Shown piece by piece: positions 34,146 to 42,743 of a stretch of 64,000 bases of DNA. Location of the stretch: assembly GCF_030362815.1 (NCBI RefSeq), contig NZ_JAUCGR010000002.1:806001-870000 (forward strand), read 5' to 3'. The translations under genes and the position numbers were made by a program. Below the pieces are notes generated by a model. The model did no database searches, was not told the DNA's origin, and worked only from the letters and a program-made list of their open reading frames with translations. The stretch is from Cellulomonas edaphi (lineage in GTDB: Bacteria > Actinomycetota > Actinomycetes > Actinomycetales > Cellulomonadaceae). The stretch's first letter is position 1, and each line of letters begins with the position of its first letter.

Positions 34146-34190
34146 CCCGGGACCTTGGTCCCGGGGGCAGACTGGTCCTCGTTCTAGCGT
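34146..34190 (+). promoter_or_regulatory. Perfect palindrome and -10-like box upstream of cydA
   Basis: In the 483-bp gap between rne and cydA (33802-34284), CCCGGGACC (34146-34154) and GGTCCCGGG (34157-34165) form a perfect 9+9 palindrome around TT. A -10-like TAGCGT follows at 34185-34190, so the palindrome overlaps or abuts the -35 zone. A TTGACA at 34129-34134 has no -10 at normal spacing. It is a candidate operator for redox control of cydABDC. No ORF or known RNA is seen in the rest of the gap. Confidence 0.5.
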
Positions 34191-34284
34191 TCCCCCAGGT
34201 CCCCAGCCCCGATTCACCCGAGCGCCGGCTCGGGCGCACAGGCGGACCTACGACCACCGGCTCGCACTCCCGCTCGGAGAACTC

Positions 34285-35772
34285 GTGGACGCTCTCGACC
34301 TCGCCCGCTGGCAGTTCGGTGTCACCACCGTCTACCACTTCATCTTCGTGCAGCTCACGATCGGCCTGGCGCCGCTCGTCGCGATCATGCAGACCGCGTG
34401 GGTGCGCACCGGCAACGAGCGCTGGCTGCGGCTGACCAAGTTCTTCGGCAAGCTTCTGCTGATCAACTTCGCCATCGGCGTCGCGACCGGCATCGTCCAG
34501 GAGTTCCAGTTCGGCATGGCGTGGAGCGAGTACTCCCGCTTCGTCGGCGACGTGTTCGGCGCACCGCTGGCCATGGAGGCGCTCGCCGCGTTCTTCGTCG
34601 AGTCGACCTTCCTCGGCCTGTGGATCTTCGGGTGGGACAAGCTGCCCAAGAAGATCCACCTCGCGTGCATCTGGGCCGTGGCGATCGCCACCAACCTCTC
34701 CGCCTTCTTCATCCTCGCGGCCAACTCCTGGATGCAGCACCCCGTCGGCGCGGTGTTCAACGAGGAGACCGGCCGCGCCGAGATGAAGGACATCGGCGCC
34801 GTGCTGACCAACCCGACCGTGCTGGCCGCGTTCCCGCACACCATCTCGGCGGCGTTCCTCACGGCAGGCACGTTCGTCGCCGGCATCGCCGCCTGGTGGA
34901 TGGTCAGGCTCGTGCGGCGAGGTGACGTGGCGACCGCGAGGAACGTCTACCGGCCCGCCGTGATCGTCGGCCTGGTCGCCATCATCGTCAGCGGCGCGGG
35001 CGTCGCGATCACCGGTGACCAGCAGGCCAAGCTGATGTTCGAGCAGCAGCCCATGAAGATGGCGTCGGCCGAGGCCTTGTGCACGACGTCGTCGCACGTC
35101 TCCTTCTCGATCCTGGCGATCGGCAACCTGTCGAACGACTGCGACAACGTCAAGCACGTCATCGAGATCCCCGGGATGCTGTCCTTCCTCGCGACCGGCC
35201 ACTTCGACTCCACCCTCCAGGGCGTGGACGACCTGCAGGCGCAGTACGAGCAGAAGTTCGGGTACACCGACGAGAACGGCAACCCGATCTCCTACCAGCC
35301 CGATCTCACGGTCACGTACTGGGGCTTCCGCCTCATGATCGGCTTCGGCCTCGGGTCCGCGGCGCTCGCCGTCGCCGCGCTGTGGCTCACGCGCAAGGGC
35401 CGGGTGACCGACAAGAAGTGGTTCGGGACGCTCGGCATCGCCGCGATCGCCACGCCGTTCCTCGCCTCGTCCGCGGGCTGGGTCTTCACCGAGATGGGTC
35501 GCCAGCCCTGGGTGGTCGCTCCCAACCCGAACCCGTCGGGGGTGGACGGCGTGTGGCTCATCACCGCGCGAGGGGTGTCGACCGTGCCCGGGGTCTCGAG
35601 CATCGCGATCTCGCTGGCCGCCTTCACGCTGCTGTACGGGGTGCTCGCCGTGGCCTGGTACCGGCTCATGCACCGGTACACCGTCGAGGGGGTCGCGGCC
35701 TCCGAGAAGGACCCCAGCCCCGAGGCGCGCACCGACGACGACGCCGACGCCCCGCTGTCCTTCGCGTACTGA
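34285..35772 (+). CDS. cydA: Cytochrome bd oxidase subunit I
   Basis: Quinol-oxidising, haem-bearing subunit of the high-affinity terminal oxidase. The 495-aa membrane protein begins LDLARWQFGVTTVYHFIFVQ, including the haem b595 His ligand region. FGVATGIVQEFQFG-like IGVATGIVQEFQFGMAWSEY, NSWMQHPVG and GWVFTEMGRQPW (the GRQPW quinol/haem region) follow. The start is GTG 34285, four bases after GGAGA; the frame continues upstream without a site. cydB follows after 12 nt. Length fits the short Q-loop class common in actinobacteria. Confidence 0.97.
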   Translation: MDALDLARWQFGVTTVYHFIFVQLTIGLAPLVAIMQTAWVRTGNERWLRLTKFFGKLLLINFAIGVATGIVQEFQFGMAWSEYSRFVGDVFGAPLAMEALAAFFVESTFLGLWIFGWDKLPKKIHLACIWAVAIATNLSAFFILAANSWMQHPVGAVFNEETGRAEMKDIGAVLTNPTVLAAFPHTISAAFLTAGTFVAGIAAWWMVRLVRRGDVATARNVYRPAVIVGLVAIIVSGAGVAITGDQQAKLMFEQQPMKMASAEALCTTSSHVSFSILAIGNLSNDCDNVKHVIEIPGMLSFLATGHFDSTLQGVDDLQAQYEQKFGYTDENGNPISYQPDLTVTYWGFRLMIGFGLGSAALAVAALWLTRKGRVTDKKWFGTLGIAAIATPFLASSAGWVFTEMGRQPWVVAPNPNPSGVDGVWLITARGVSTVPGVSSIAISLAAFTLLYGVLAVAWYRLMHRYTVEGVAASEKDPSPEARTDDDADAPLSFAY

Positions 35773-35784
35773 CAGGAGACGACC

Positions 35785-36849
35785 ATGGAGCTGACCACCG
35801 TCTGGTTCATCCTCATCGCCGTCCTGTGGACCGGCTACCTCGTGCTGGAGGGCTTCGACTTCGGCGTCGGCATGCTGCTGGGCGTCCTGCCGCACAAGCA
35901 GGACCGCGAGCGCGAACGCCGCGTGATGATCAACACGATCGGCCCGGTCTGGGACGGCAACGAGGTGTGGCTGCTCACCGCGGGCGGCGCCACGTTCGCC
36001 GCCTTCCCGGAGTGGTACGCCACCTTGTTCTCGGGTTTCTACCTCCCGCTGCTGCTCATCCTGCTCGCGCTGATCGTGCGCGTCGTCGCCTTCGAGTGGC
36101 GCGGCAAGATCGACGACGACCGGTGGCGTGCGTGGGCGGACCGCGCGCTCGTCGTCGGCTCGTGGGTCCCGGCCGTGCTGTGGGGCGTGGCGTTCGCCAA
36201 CATCGTGCGCGGGGTCGAGCTGGACGCGGACCACCAGTACGTGGGCGGCTTCTGGGCGCTGCTCAACCCGTTCGCGCTGCTGGGCGGTGCCACCACCGCG
36301 CTCATCTTCCTCACGCACGGTGCCTCGTTCCTGGCGCTGAAGTCGGACGGCGAGATCCGCACGCGGGCGGCAGCGCTCGCCGCGCGGCTGGCGCCCGTGA
36401 CGCTGGCGGTCGCCGCGGTCTGGGCGATCTGGGCGCAGGTCTCCTACTCCGACGCGGCCTGGACGTGGGCGGCCGTCGCGGTCGCAGCCGTCGCGCTCGT
36501 GGTGCTCGTCGTGTCCACCCGCGCGCGCCGGGAGGGCCGGGCGTTCGTCGCGTCGGCCGTCACCATCGTCGCGGCGGTCGTGCTCATCTTCGGCTCGCTG
36601 TTCCCCGACGTGATGCCGGCCCTCGACCCCGCCAACTCCCTGACCGTCACCAACGCGTCCTCCACGCACTACACGCTCGTGGTGATGACCTGGGTGGCCG
36701 TCATCCTCACTCCGCTGGTGCTGCTGTACCAGGGCTGGACGTACTGGGTGTTCCGCAAGCGGGTCTCGACGGCGCACATCCCCGCGTCGATCGGCCTGAC
36801 CTTCGATCGCAAGCCCGTCACCACGGGCCCGGCGGCCGAGGACCGGTGA
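35785..36849 (+). CDS. cydB: Cytochrome bd oxidase subunit II
   Basis: A 354-aa integral membrane partner of CydA. The N-terminal WFILIAVLWTGYLVLEGFDF with GVGMLL is the hallmark, followed by NTIGPVWDGNEVWLLTAGGA and FPEWYATLFSGFYLPLLLIL. A CAGGAGACGACC context precedes ATG 35785. The ninth helix region ends in WTYWVFRKRV. It is 13 nt before cydD in the cydABDC-sensor operon. Confidence 0.97.
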   Translation: MELTTVWFILIAVLWTGYLVLEGFDFGVGMLLGVLPHKQDRERERRVMINTIGPVWDGNEVWLLTAGGATFAAFPEWYATLFSGFYLPLLLILLALIVRVVAFEWRGKIDDDRWRAWADRALVVGSWVPAVLWGVAFANIVRGVELDADHQYVGGFWALLNPFALLGGATTALIFLTHGASFLALKSDGEIRTRAAALAARLAPVTLAVAAVWAIWAQVSYSDAAWTWAAVAVAAVALVVLVVSTRARREGRAFVASAVTIVAAVVLIFGSLFPDVMPALDPANSLTVTNASSTHYTLVVMTWVAVILTPLVLLYQGWTYWVFRKRVSTAHIPASIGLTFDRKPVTTGPAAEDR

Positions 36850-36862
36850 GGGTCACCACGGC

Positions 36863-38512
36863 ATGAGGCCCCTCGATCCGCGGCTGCTGCGCCACGCCCG
36901 GGCAGCGCGCGGCTACGTCGCCCTCACCGCCTCGCTGGGCATCGTCACGGCGGGGCTGGTCGTGGCCCAAGCCCTGCTGCTGGCGCACGCGCTGGGGCGC
37001 GCGGTGCACGACGGTGCCGACCTGAGCGCCATCGCGCCGTGGGTCGCGTGGCTCGCGGCCGTCGTCGGCGCACGCACGCTGGTGACGGCGCTGCAGGAGC
37101 GCTTCGCCCACCGGGCCGCCACGCGCGCCGTGGCCGAGCTGCGCGAGGGCGTGGTCGCGCACGCCGCGAGCCTCGGGCCACGCTGGCTCGCCACCGGGCA
37201 GGGGCCCGGGGTCGCCACCCTCGCGACCCGAGGTCTGGACGCGCTGGAGCCCTACTTCGTGCGCTACCTGCCCCAGCTGGTGCTCGCGGCCACCGTGACC
37301 CCCGCGACGCTGCTGGTGATCCTCGGCCTGGACTGGGTCTCGGCGGCCGTCCTCGTCGTGGTGCTGCCCCTGGTGCCCCTCTTCATGTGGCTCGTCGGTC
37401 GGCTCACGCAGGGCCGCTCGGAGCGCGGCCTGGACGCCATGCGCCGGCTCGGCGCGCAGACGCTGGACCTGCTGGCCGGGCTGCCGACGCTGCGCGCGTT
37501 CGGCCGCGAGCGCGGCCCCGCCGCACGCGTGCAGGCCCTGGGTGACGCGCACCGACGCGCCACGATGGGCACGTTGCGGATCGCGTTCCTGTCGGGACTC
37601 GTGCTGGAGCTGCTCACCACGCTGTCGGTCGCGCTCGTCGCGGTGGGCATCGGGCTGCGGCTGGTGCACGGGGGGCTCGACCTGGTGACCGGCCTGGCCG
37701 TGCTGGTGCTCGCTCCCGAGGTGTTCAACTCGCTGCGGCAGGTGGGCGCGCAGTTCCATGCGGCGAGCGACGGTGTGGCGGCGGCCGCGGCCGCGTTCGC
37801 GGTGCTCGAGACCCCCCTGCCGGCCGACGGCACACGCCCGTGCCCCGACCTGGCACGCACGACGGTGCGGCTGCGCGGCGTGAGTGTCACGTCGGCGACC
37901 GGGCGCACGCCCGACGACCTCGACCTCGACGTCCGCCCCGGCGAGGTGGTCGCTCTCGCCGGCCCGACCGGGAGCGGCAAGTCCACCGCGGTCGAGGTGG
38001 CGCTCGGACTCCTCGCGCCCGACGAGGGCACGGTCGAGCTCGTCGGCCCGGCGGGCACGACCCCGCTCGCCGACGTCGTGCGCGCGGACTACTGGTCGCA
38101 GGTGGCGTGGCTCCCGCAGCGTCCCGTGCTCGAGCCCGGCGCCGTGCGCGACGTCGTGGGTGGGGCCGACGACGCCGCTCGCTCCGCCGCCGCGGCCCTC
38201 ACAGGGCTCGGCGAGGTGCTCGACGCCGCCCCGGCCGGGTGGGACACGGCCGTGGAACAGCTGTCCGTCGGCCAACGCCAGCGCGTCGCCCTGACGCGCG
38301 CGCTGCTCTCCGCCGCACCGTGGGTGGTGCTCGACGAGCCGACCGCGCACCTGGACGCCGCGGGCGAGCGCGTGGTGCTCGACACCGTGCGCGCGCTGCG
38401 GACCGGGGGACGCACGGTGCTGCTCGTCGCGCACCGGGCCTCCCTGCTGGCGTGCGCCGACCGGGTGGTGGCGCTCGAGCCCTCCGAGCAGCCCGTGGGG
38501 ATCGCTCCATGA
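36863..38512 (+). CDS. cydD: Cysteine/glutathione-type ABC exporter subunit CydD
   Basis: Half of the heterodimeric ABC exporter needed to assemble cytochrome bd; in E. coli it exports cysteine and glutathione to the periplasm. The 549-aa protein has an N-terminal six-helix domain (ARTLVTALQERFAHRAA, LLAGLPTLRAFGRER) and an ABC domain from about 330 with Walker A GPTGSGKST, signature variant LSVGQRQRVALTRAL and Walker B WVVLDEPTAHLD. The signature has V for the usual G. Its stop overlaps the cydC start (ATGA). Confidence 0.95.
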   Translation: MRPLDPRLLRHARAARGYVALTASLGIVTAGLVVAQALLLAHALGRAVHDGADLSAIAPWVAWLAAVVGARTLVTALQERFAHRAATRAVAELREGVVAHAASLGPRWLATGQGPGVATLATRGLDALEPYFVRYLPQLVLAATVTPATLLVILGLDWVSAAVLVVVLPLVPLFMWLVGRLTQGRSERGLDAMRRLGAQTLDLLAGLPTLRAFGRERGPAARVQALGDAHRRATMGTLRIAFLSGLVLELLTTLSVALVAVGIGLRLVHGGLDLVTGLAVLVLAPEVFNSLRQVGAQFHAASDGVAAAAAAFAVLETPLPADGTRPCPDLARTTVRLRGVSVTSATGRTPDDLDLDVRPGEVVALAGPTGSGKSTAVEVALGLLAPDEGTVELVGPAGTTPLADVVRADYWSQVAWLPQRPVLEPGAVRDVVGGADDAARSAAAALTGLGEVLDAAPAGWDTAVEQLSVGQRQRVALTRALLSAAPWVVLDEPTAHLDAAGERVVLDTVRALRTGGRTVLLVAHRASLLACADRVVALEPSEQPVGIAP

Positions 38513-40284
38513 CGCGCGGCACGCTGCGCCGTGCGGTCGCGCTGCTCGAGGTGGATCGGCGCCGGGCGGCGCAGGCCGTCGCGCTGGGCACGCTGGCTCT
38601 CGGCTGCGCCGTGGCCCTGGCGGCCGTCGCCGCGTGGCTGATCGCCCGCGCGTCCCAGATGCCCCCCGTGCTGACCCTGAGCGTCGCGACCGTCGCCGTC
38701 CGCGCGTTCGGCATCGGCCGCGGCGTGCTGCGCTACTGCGAGCGGCTGGTCTCGCACGACGTCGCGCTGCGCGGCATGACGACGCTGCGGACCACGCTCT
38801 ACACGCGGATGTCGCAGGGCCAGCCCGCCGCCTTGCTCACGGTCCGTCGTGGAGACTTGCTGACGCGCATCGGGGCGGACGTGGACACCGTCGGCGACGT
38901 GGTCGTGCGCGGCGTGCTGCCCGCCGCGGTGGCGGCCGTGCTGGGGGTCCTCACGGTCGGCGCGATGGCGCTGATCTTCCCGCCGGCCGGCATCGCTCTG
39001 GCGCTCTGCCTGCTGCTGGCCGGGGTGCTCGCGCCGGTGCTCGCCGCCGCGGGCGCCGGCCGTACGCAGGAACGGGCGGCCGAGGGTCGCGCACGGGCGA
39101 CGGCCAGCGCGCTGGGCATCCTCGACGACGCCGGCCCGCTCGCCGTCGCGGGCCGCACCCACGCGGAGCTCGCCGCGCTGGCGGCCGCCGACCGCGACGT
39201 CGCTGCCGCGACCGACGCGGGCGCCCCGGCGTCGGCGCTCGCCGCCGGCGTCGGCCAGCTCGCGACGGGTCTCGCCGTGCTGGCCGCCCTGGTCACGGGC
39301 GTGCCCGCCGTGACCTCCGGGCGGCTGTCCGCCGTCGCGCTCGCCGTGGTGGTGCTCACGCCGCTCGCGGCCTTCGAGGCCACCTCGGTGCTGCCGGCGG
39401 CCGCGGTGCAGGTGCAGCGCTCGCGCGCGGCGGCCGCGCGCATCCTGGCGCTGCTGGACGCCGCCGGCCCGGCGCTCGAGCCGGCCGCCGGGCCGACGCA
39501 CGGCTCCCCGAGCACAGCACCGGACGCCCCAGACGCGAGCCCCGCGCGGCCCCAGGATGCCGCCCTCGTGGCCCGTGACCTGCAGTGCGGGTGGCCCGGC
39601 CGGCCGCCCGTCGTGCGCGGGCTCGACCTGCACGTCGAGCCGGGCCGCAGCATCGCCGTCGTGGGGCCGAGCGGCTCCGGGAAGACCACGCTGCTGGTCA
39701 CGCTGGCGGGCCTGCTCCCGCGCCAGGGCGGCAGCCTCTCGATCGACAGCACCGACCTCGACCTGGTGGACCGCGCGGGCGGCGCCGTCCTGCACGTGGC
39801 GGAGGACGGCCACGTGTTCGGCACGAGCATCCTGGAGAACCTCCGCGTGGCCCGCGGTGACGTCACTCCCGACCAGGCCCGCGCCGCGCTGGGCGACGTC
39901 GCGCTGACCGGCTGGCTCGCCGCCCAGCCCGACGGCCTCGACACGCTGCTCGGTCCGGACGGGCGGACTCTCTCGGGCGGCGAGCGCCGGCGCCTGCTGC
40001 TCGCCCGGGGGCTGCTCAGCCCCGCACCCGTGCTGCTCGTGGACGAGCCCGCCGAGCACCTGGACCCTGGCACGGCGGACGCCGTCGTGCGCGCGCTGCT
40101 GACCCGCCACCGTGATCGCGGCGTCGTCGTCGTCACCCATCGCCTGACCGCGCTGGACGCGGCCGACGAGGTGATCCGGCTCGAGGGCGGCCGGGTCGCC
40201 GCGCGCGGGACGCACGCGGCGCTGCTGGCGTCCGACCGCCGCTACCGTGAGGATCTTGCCGAGGAGTCCAGGGAGGACGCGTGA
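38509..40284 (+). CDS. cydC: Cysteine/glutathione-type ABC exporter subunit CydC
   Basis: A 591-aa partner of CydD. The membrane domain shows VRAFGIGRGVLRYCERLVSH and the GDLLTRIGADVDTVGDVVVR coupling segment typical of CydC. The ABC domain from about 350 has Walker A GPSGSGKTT, signature LSGGERRRLLLARGL, and DEPAEHLDPGTAD, in which Ala replaces the usual Thr after DEP. ATG 38509 overlaps the cydD stop, and the TGA overlaps the GTG of the sensor kinase (GTGA). It completes the cydABDC set. Confidence 0.95.
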   Translation: MTRGTLRRAVALLEVDRRRAAQAVALGTLALGCAVALAAVAAWLIARASQMPPVLTLSVATVAVRAFGIGRGVLRYCERLVSHDVALRGMTTLRTTLYTRMSQGQPAALLTVRRGDLLTRIGADVDTVGDVVVRGVLPAAVAAVLGVLTVGAMALIFPPAGIALALCLLLAGVLAPVLAAAGAGRTQERAAEGRARATASALGILDDAGPLAVAGRTHAELAALAAADRDVAAATDAGAPASALAAGVGQLATGLAVLAALVTGVPAVTSGRLSAVALAVVVLTPLAAFEATSVLPAAAVQVQRSRAAAARILALLDAAGPALEPAAGPTHGSPSTAPDAPDASPARPQDAALVARDLQCGWPGRPPVVRGLDLHVEPGRSIAVVGPSGSGKTTLLVTLAGLLPRQGGSLSIDSTDLDLVDRAGGAVLHVAEDGHVFGTSILENLRVARGDVTPDQARAALGDVALTGWLAAQPDGLDTLLGPDGRTLSGGERRRLLLARGLLSPAPVLLVDEPAEHLDPGTADAVVRALLTRHRDRGVVVVTHRLTALDAADEVIRLEGGRVAARGTHAALLASDRRYREDLAEESREDA

Positions 40285-42014
40285 GTGCGCACGACGAGGG
40301 GCCCGGCGTCCCGTTCCGGGGCGGCGTCATCTCCGAGGTCGAGCCGTCCCCGGTGCCCTTCACCGGCGACCCCCTGAACGACCTGCTCGAGGCCGTGCTG
40401 TCGGTCGCGAGCGAGCTGGACCTGCCCGAGGTGCTCAACCGGTTCGTTCAGGTCAGTGCCGACCTCACGGGCGCGCGGTACGGCGCCATCAACGTCGTCG
40501 ACGCGCACCGCGCCTCGACCACCTTCGTGTACACCGGCGTCCCCACGGCCCTCGCCCGGATGATGGGGCACGCCCCGCACGCGGCGGGCGTGCTGGGCCA
40601 GATCCCGGCGGACCGCGCGCTGCGGCTCGACGACCTGCGCGACCATCCCGCCTTCATCGGCTTCCCCGAGGGGCACCCGCCCATGGGCTCGTTCCTCGGC
40701 GCGTCCGTGCGCGTCGGCGACCGCGTGTTCGGCCAGCTGTACCTGTCGGAGAAGGAGGGCGGCTTCACCGCCGCGGACGAGAGCACGGCCCTCGTGCTGG
40801 CCGCCGCGGCGGGCGTCGCGGTCGCCAACGCGCAGCTGTTCGCCAAGGCGGCCCACCGGGAGCACTGGCTGCGCGCGGGCCAGGACATCGCCACGATGCT
40901 GCTCGAGGGCGTCGACGAGGAGGAGGCGCTCGAACGCATCGCCGCGACCGCGCGCGAGGTCGCGGGCGCGGACGTCGCCGCGCTCGCGCTGCCCGGGATG
41001 GGCGGCGAGCTGTACATCGAGCTCGCCGAGGGTCACCTCGCCGGTCGGCTCATCGGTGCGCAGATGCCCACCGGCGGGCGGGCCTGGACCGTGATGACCG
41101 AAGGACGTGGCCTGCTGTCGCCGTCGATGTCCGGCTCGCCGAACGTCCGGCTCGAGGTGATGCGGTCCTTCGGGCCCGCGCTGTACGCGCCGTTGCAGAC
41201 CTCGGGCCACGGCGTGGGCGTGCTGATCCTCATGCGCCGCATCGGCGCGGCTCCGTTCGACGAGAACGACCTGGCCACCGCCGAGTCGTTCGCCGCCCAG
41301 GCGGCCCTGGCCTACGTGCTGGCCGAGGCGCGGCACGCACAGGACGTCGCCGCCCTGCTGGACGAGCGGTCGCGCATCGCCAGGGACCTGCACGACCTCG
41401 CCATCCAGCAGCTGTTCGCCACGGGGATGCAGCTCGAGACCGTGCGACGCCGCGCCGCGCGCGGCGTCGACCCGGCTGAGCTGACCTCGATCGTCGAGGA
41501 GGCGCTCGACAACGTCGACTCCTCCGTGCGGCAGATCCGGCAGATCGTCTACGCCCTGCGGGACCCGGACGCCGCGGCCGGGGTCGTCGAGCGCCTGCGG
41601 CGTGAGGCCTCGCTCGCTCGCACCGGCCTCGGCTTCGCGCCGTCGGTGGTGCTGACCCTCGACGGCCACGGTCTGTCCGACGACGGCGTCGACGAGGACC
41701 TGATCGACGAGCGCGTCGGGCAGGACCTCACCGACGACGTCGTCGCCGTGGTGCGCGAGGGCCTCGCCAACGCCGCCCGGCACGCCCACGCCGCCTCCGT
41801 GAGCGTGCGCGTCGACGTGCGCGGGAAGGGACCGCTCGGCGTCGTGCTCGTCGAGGTCGAGGACGACGGCGTCGGCATGCCGCAGACGCGGGACCGGTTC
41901 TCCGGCACCGGCAACCTCGCCGCGCGCGCGCGGCAGCACGGCGGGACCTTCACCATCGGCGCCGCGCCCACGGGCCGGGGCACGCTGCTCACCTGGCAGT
42001 CCCCGCTGCCCTGA
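40281..42014 (+). CDS. DevS/DosS-like GAF-domain sensor histidine kinase
   Basis: A 577-aa cytoplasmic kinase with two GAF domains (about 35-190 and 205-350), a HisKA_3 dimerisation domain and an HATPase domain. The first GAF holds FVQVSADLTGARYGAINVVD and GFPEGHPPMGSFLGASVRVG; His132 aligns with the haem-ligand His of mycobacterial DevS/DosS. The phospho-acceptor is His371 in RIARDLHDLAIQQLF. EGLANAARHAHA and DDGVGM are ATP-binding motifs. The GTG start overlaps the cydC stop (GTGA), so it is cotranscribed with the bd oxidase. Role as an oxygen, NO or redox sensor is inferred. A response regulator gene faces it at 42044. Confidence 0.93.
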   Translation: MSAHDEGPGVPFRGGVISEVEPSPVPFTGDPLNDLLEAVLSVASELDLPEVLNRFVQVSADLTGARYGAINVVDAHRASTTFVYTGVPTALARMMGHAPHAAGVLGQIPADRALRLDDLRDHPAFIGFPEGHPPMGSFLGASVRVGDRVFGQLYLSEKEGGFTAADESTALVLAAAAGVAVANAQLFAKAAHREHWLRAGQDIATMLLEGVDEEEALERIAATAREVAGADVAALALPGMGGELYIELAEGHLAGRLIGAQMPTGGRAWTVMTEGRGLLSPSMSGSPNVRLEVMRSFGPALYAPLQTSGHGVGVLILMRRIGAAPFDENDLATAESFAAQAALAYVLAEARHAQDVAALLDERSRIARDLHDLAIQQLFATGMQLETVRRRAARGVDPAELTSIVEEALDNVDSSVRQIRQIVYALRDPDAAAGVVERLRREASLARTGLGFAPSVVLTLDGHGLSDDGVDEDLIDERVGQDLTDDVVAVVREGLANAARHAHAASVSVRVDVRGKGPLGVVLVEVEDDGVGMPQTRDRFSGTGNLAARARQHGGTFTIGAAPTGRGTLLTWQSPLP

Positions 42015-42018
42015 CGGG

Positions 42019-42040
42019 CGGCCGCCGAGTGCGGCGGCCG
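42019..42040. terminator. Hairpin between the convergent kinase and regulator genes
   Basis: CGGCCGCC (42019-42026) and GGCGGCCG (42033-42040) with a 6-nt loop lie between the kinase stop (42014) and the regulator stop (42044). A short, symmetrical terminator candidate for both strands. Confidence 0.6.
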
Positions 42041-42043
42041 GGA

Positions 42044-42715
42044 CTAGTGGCCGGGCTCCGCCCGCCAGCTCGAGTGCTTGCGGGACGCCACCCACGCGGC
42101 CACCTGCGTGCGCCGCTGCAGGCCCATCTTCGCCAGGAGGGCCGTGATGTGGTTCTTGACGGTCTTCTCGGCGACGCCCAGCCGCTCCGCGATCTCGCGG
42201 TTCGACATGCCCTCGCCGATCAGGTCCAGCACGCGCAGCTCGCTGGGCGTGAGGTTCTCCGTCGGGTCCTCGTGGCCCGCCTTGCGCCGGGTGATGGTCC
42301 GCTCGTCGAGGAGCGTGCGGCCCGCCGCGACGGCCCGGATCACGTCGGCGATCTCCGCGCCGCGCACCGACTTGAGCAGGTAGGCGGAGGCGCCGGCCTC
42401 GAGCGCCGCCGCGAACGCGTCGTCGTCGTCGAACGACGTCAGGATGATGGCGCGCGCGCCCGGGAGCGTCTGACGCACCTGCGAGATGAGGTCGATGCCG
42501 GTGCCGTCGGGCAGCTGGAGGTCGACGAGCAGCACCTGCGGCTGCACGAGGCCCGCGCGCCGCACCCCGTCGGCGACCGAGCCCGCCTCGGCGCTGACCG
42601 TCATGCCCTCGGCCCGCTCGACCACCTCGGCGATGCCTCGACGCACCACCTCGTGGTCGTCCACGATCATGACCGTGATGGGCCCGGGCTGCGTTGCGGT
42701 GGCGGGATTCGACAC
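42044..42715 (-). CDS. NarL/DevR-family response regulator
   Basis: A 223-aa two-domain regulator. The receiver domain has VMIVDDHEVVRRGIAEV, phospho-acceptor Asp in VLLVDLQLPDGTG, and LTSFDDDDAF with AYLLKS. The LuxR-type DNA-binding domain holds NLTPSELRVLDLIGEGMSNR and VAEKTVKNHITALLAKMG. GTG 42715-42713 is preferred: a -10 box TACGAT (42727-42722) ends 6 nt before it, which fits a leaderless message. The frame extends upstream 15 codons into the promoter area. Convergent with the DevS-like kinase, and the obvious partner for it; possible targets are cyd and dormancy/redox genes. Confidence 0.93.
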   Translation of the reverse strand: MSNPATATQPGPITVMIVDDHEVVRRGIAEVVERAEGMTVSAEAGSVADGVRRAGLVQPQVLLVDLQLPDGTGIDLISQVRQTLPGARAIILTSFDDDDAFAAALEAGASAYLLKSVRGAEIADVIRAVAAGRTLLDERTITRRKAGHEDPTENLTPSELRVLDLIGEGMSNREIAERLGVAEKTVKNHITALLAKMGLQRRTQVAAWVASRKHSSWRAEPGH

Positions 42716-42721
42716 GGTGGC

Positions 42722-42727
42722 ATCGTA
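42722..42727 (-). promoter_or_regulatory. -10 box of a probable leaderless response-regulator transcript
   Basis: Minus-strand TACGAT sits 6 nt before the GTG start at 42715, so the transcript probably begins at the start codon. No Shine-Dalgarno is present. No convincing -35 was found. Confidence 0.5.
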
Positions 42728-42743
42728 TCGGGGTGTGACCACC

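Noticed and set aside
33802..36777. Very long open frame continuing upstream of rne on the minus strand
   Set aside because: It runs opposite cydA and cydB, has no ribosome-binding site and codes for Arg/His/Asp-rich nonsense; GC-rich codon bias keeps this frame open. The rne start at 33801 is supported by the MSDNTSES N-terminus.
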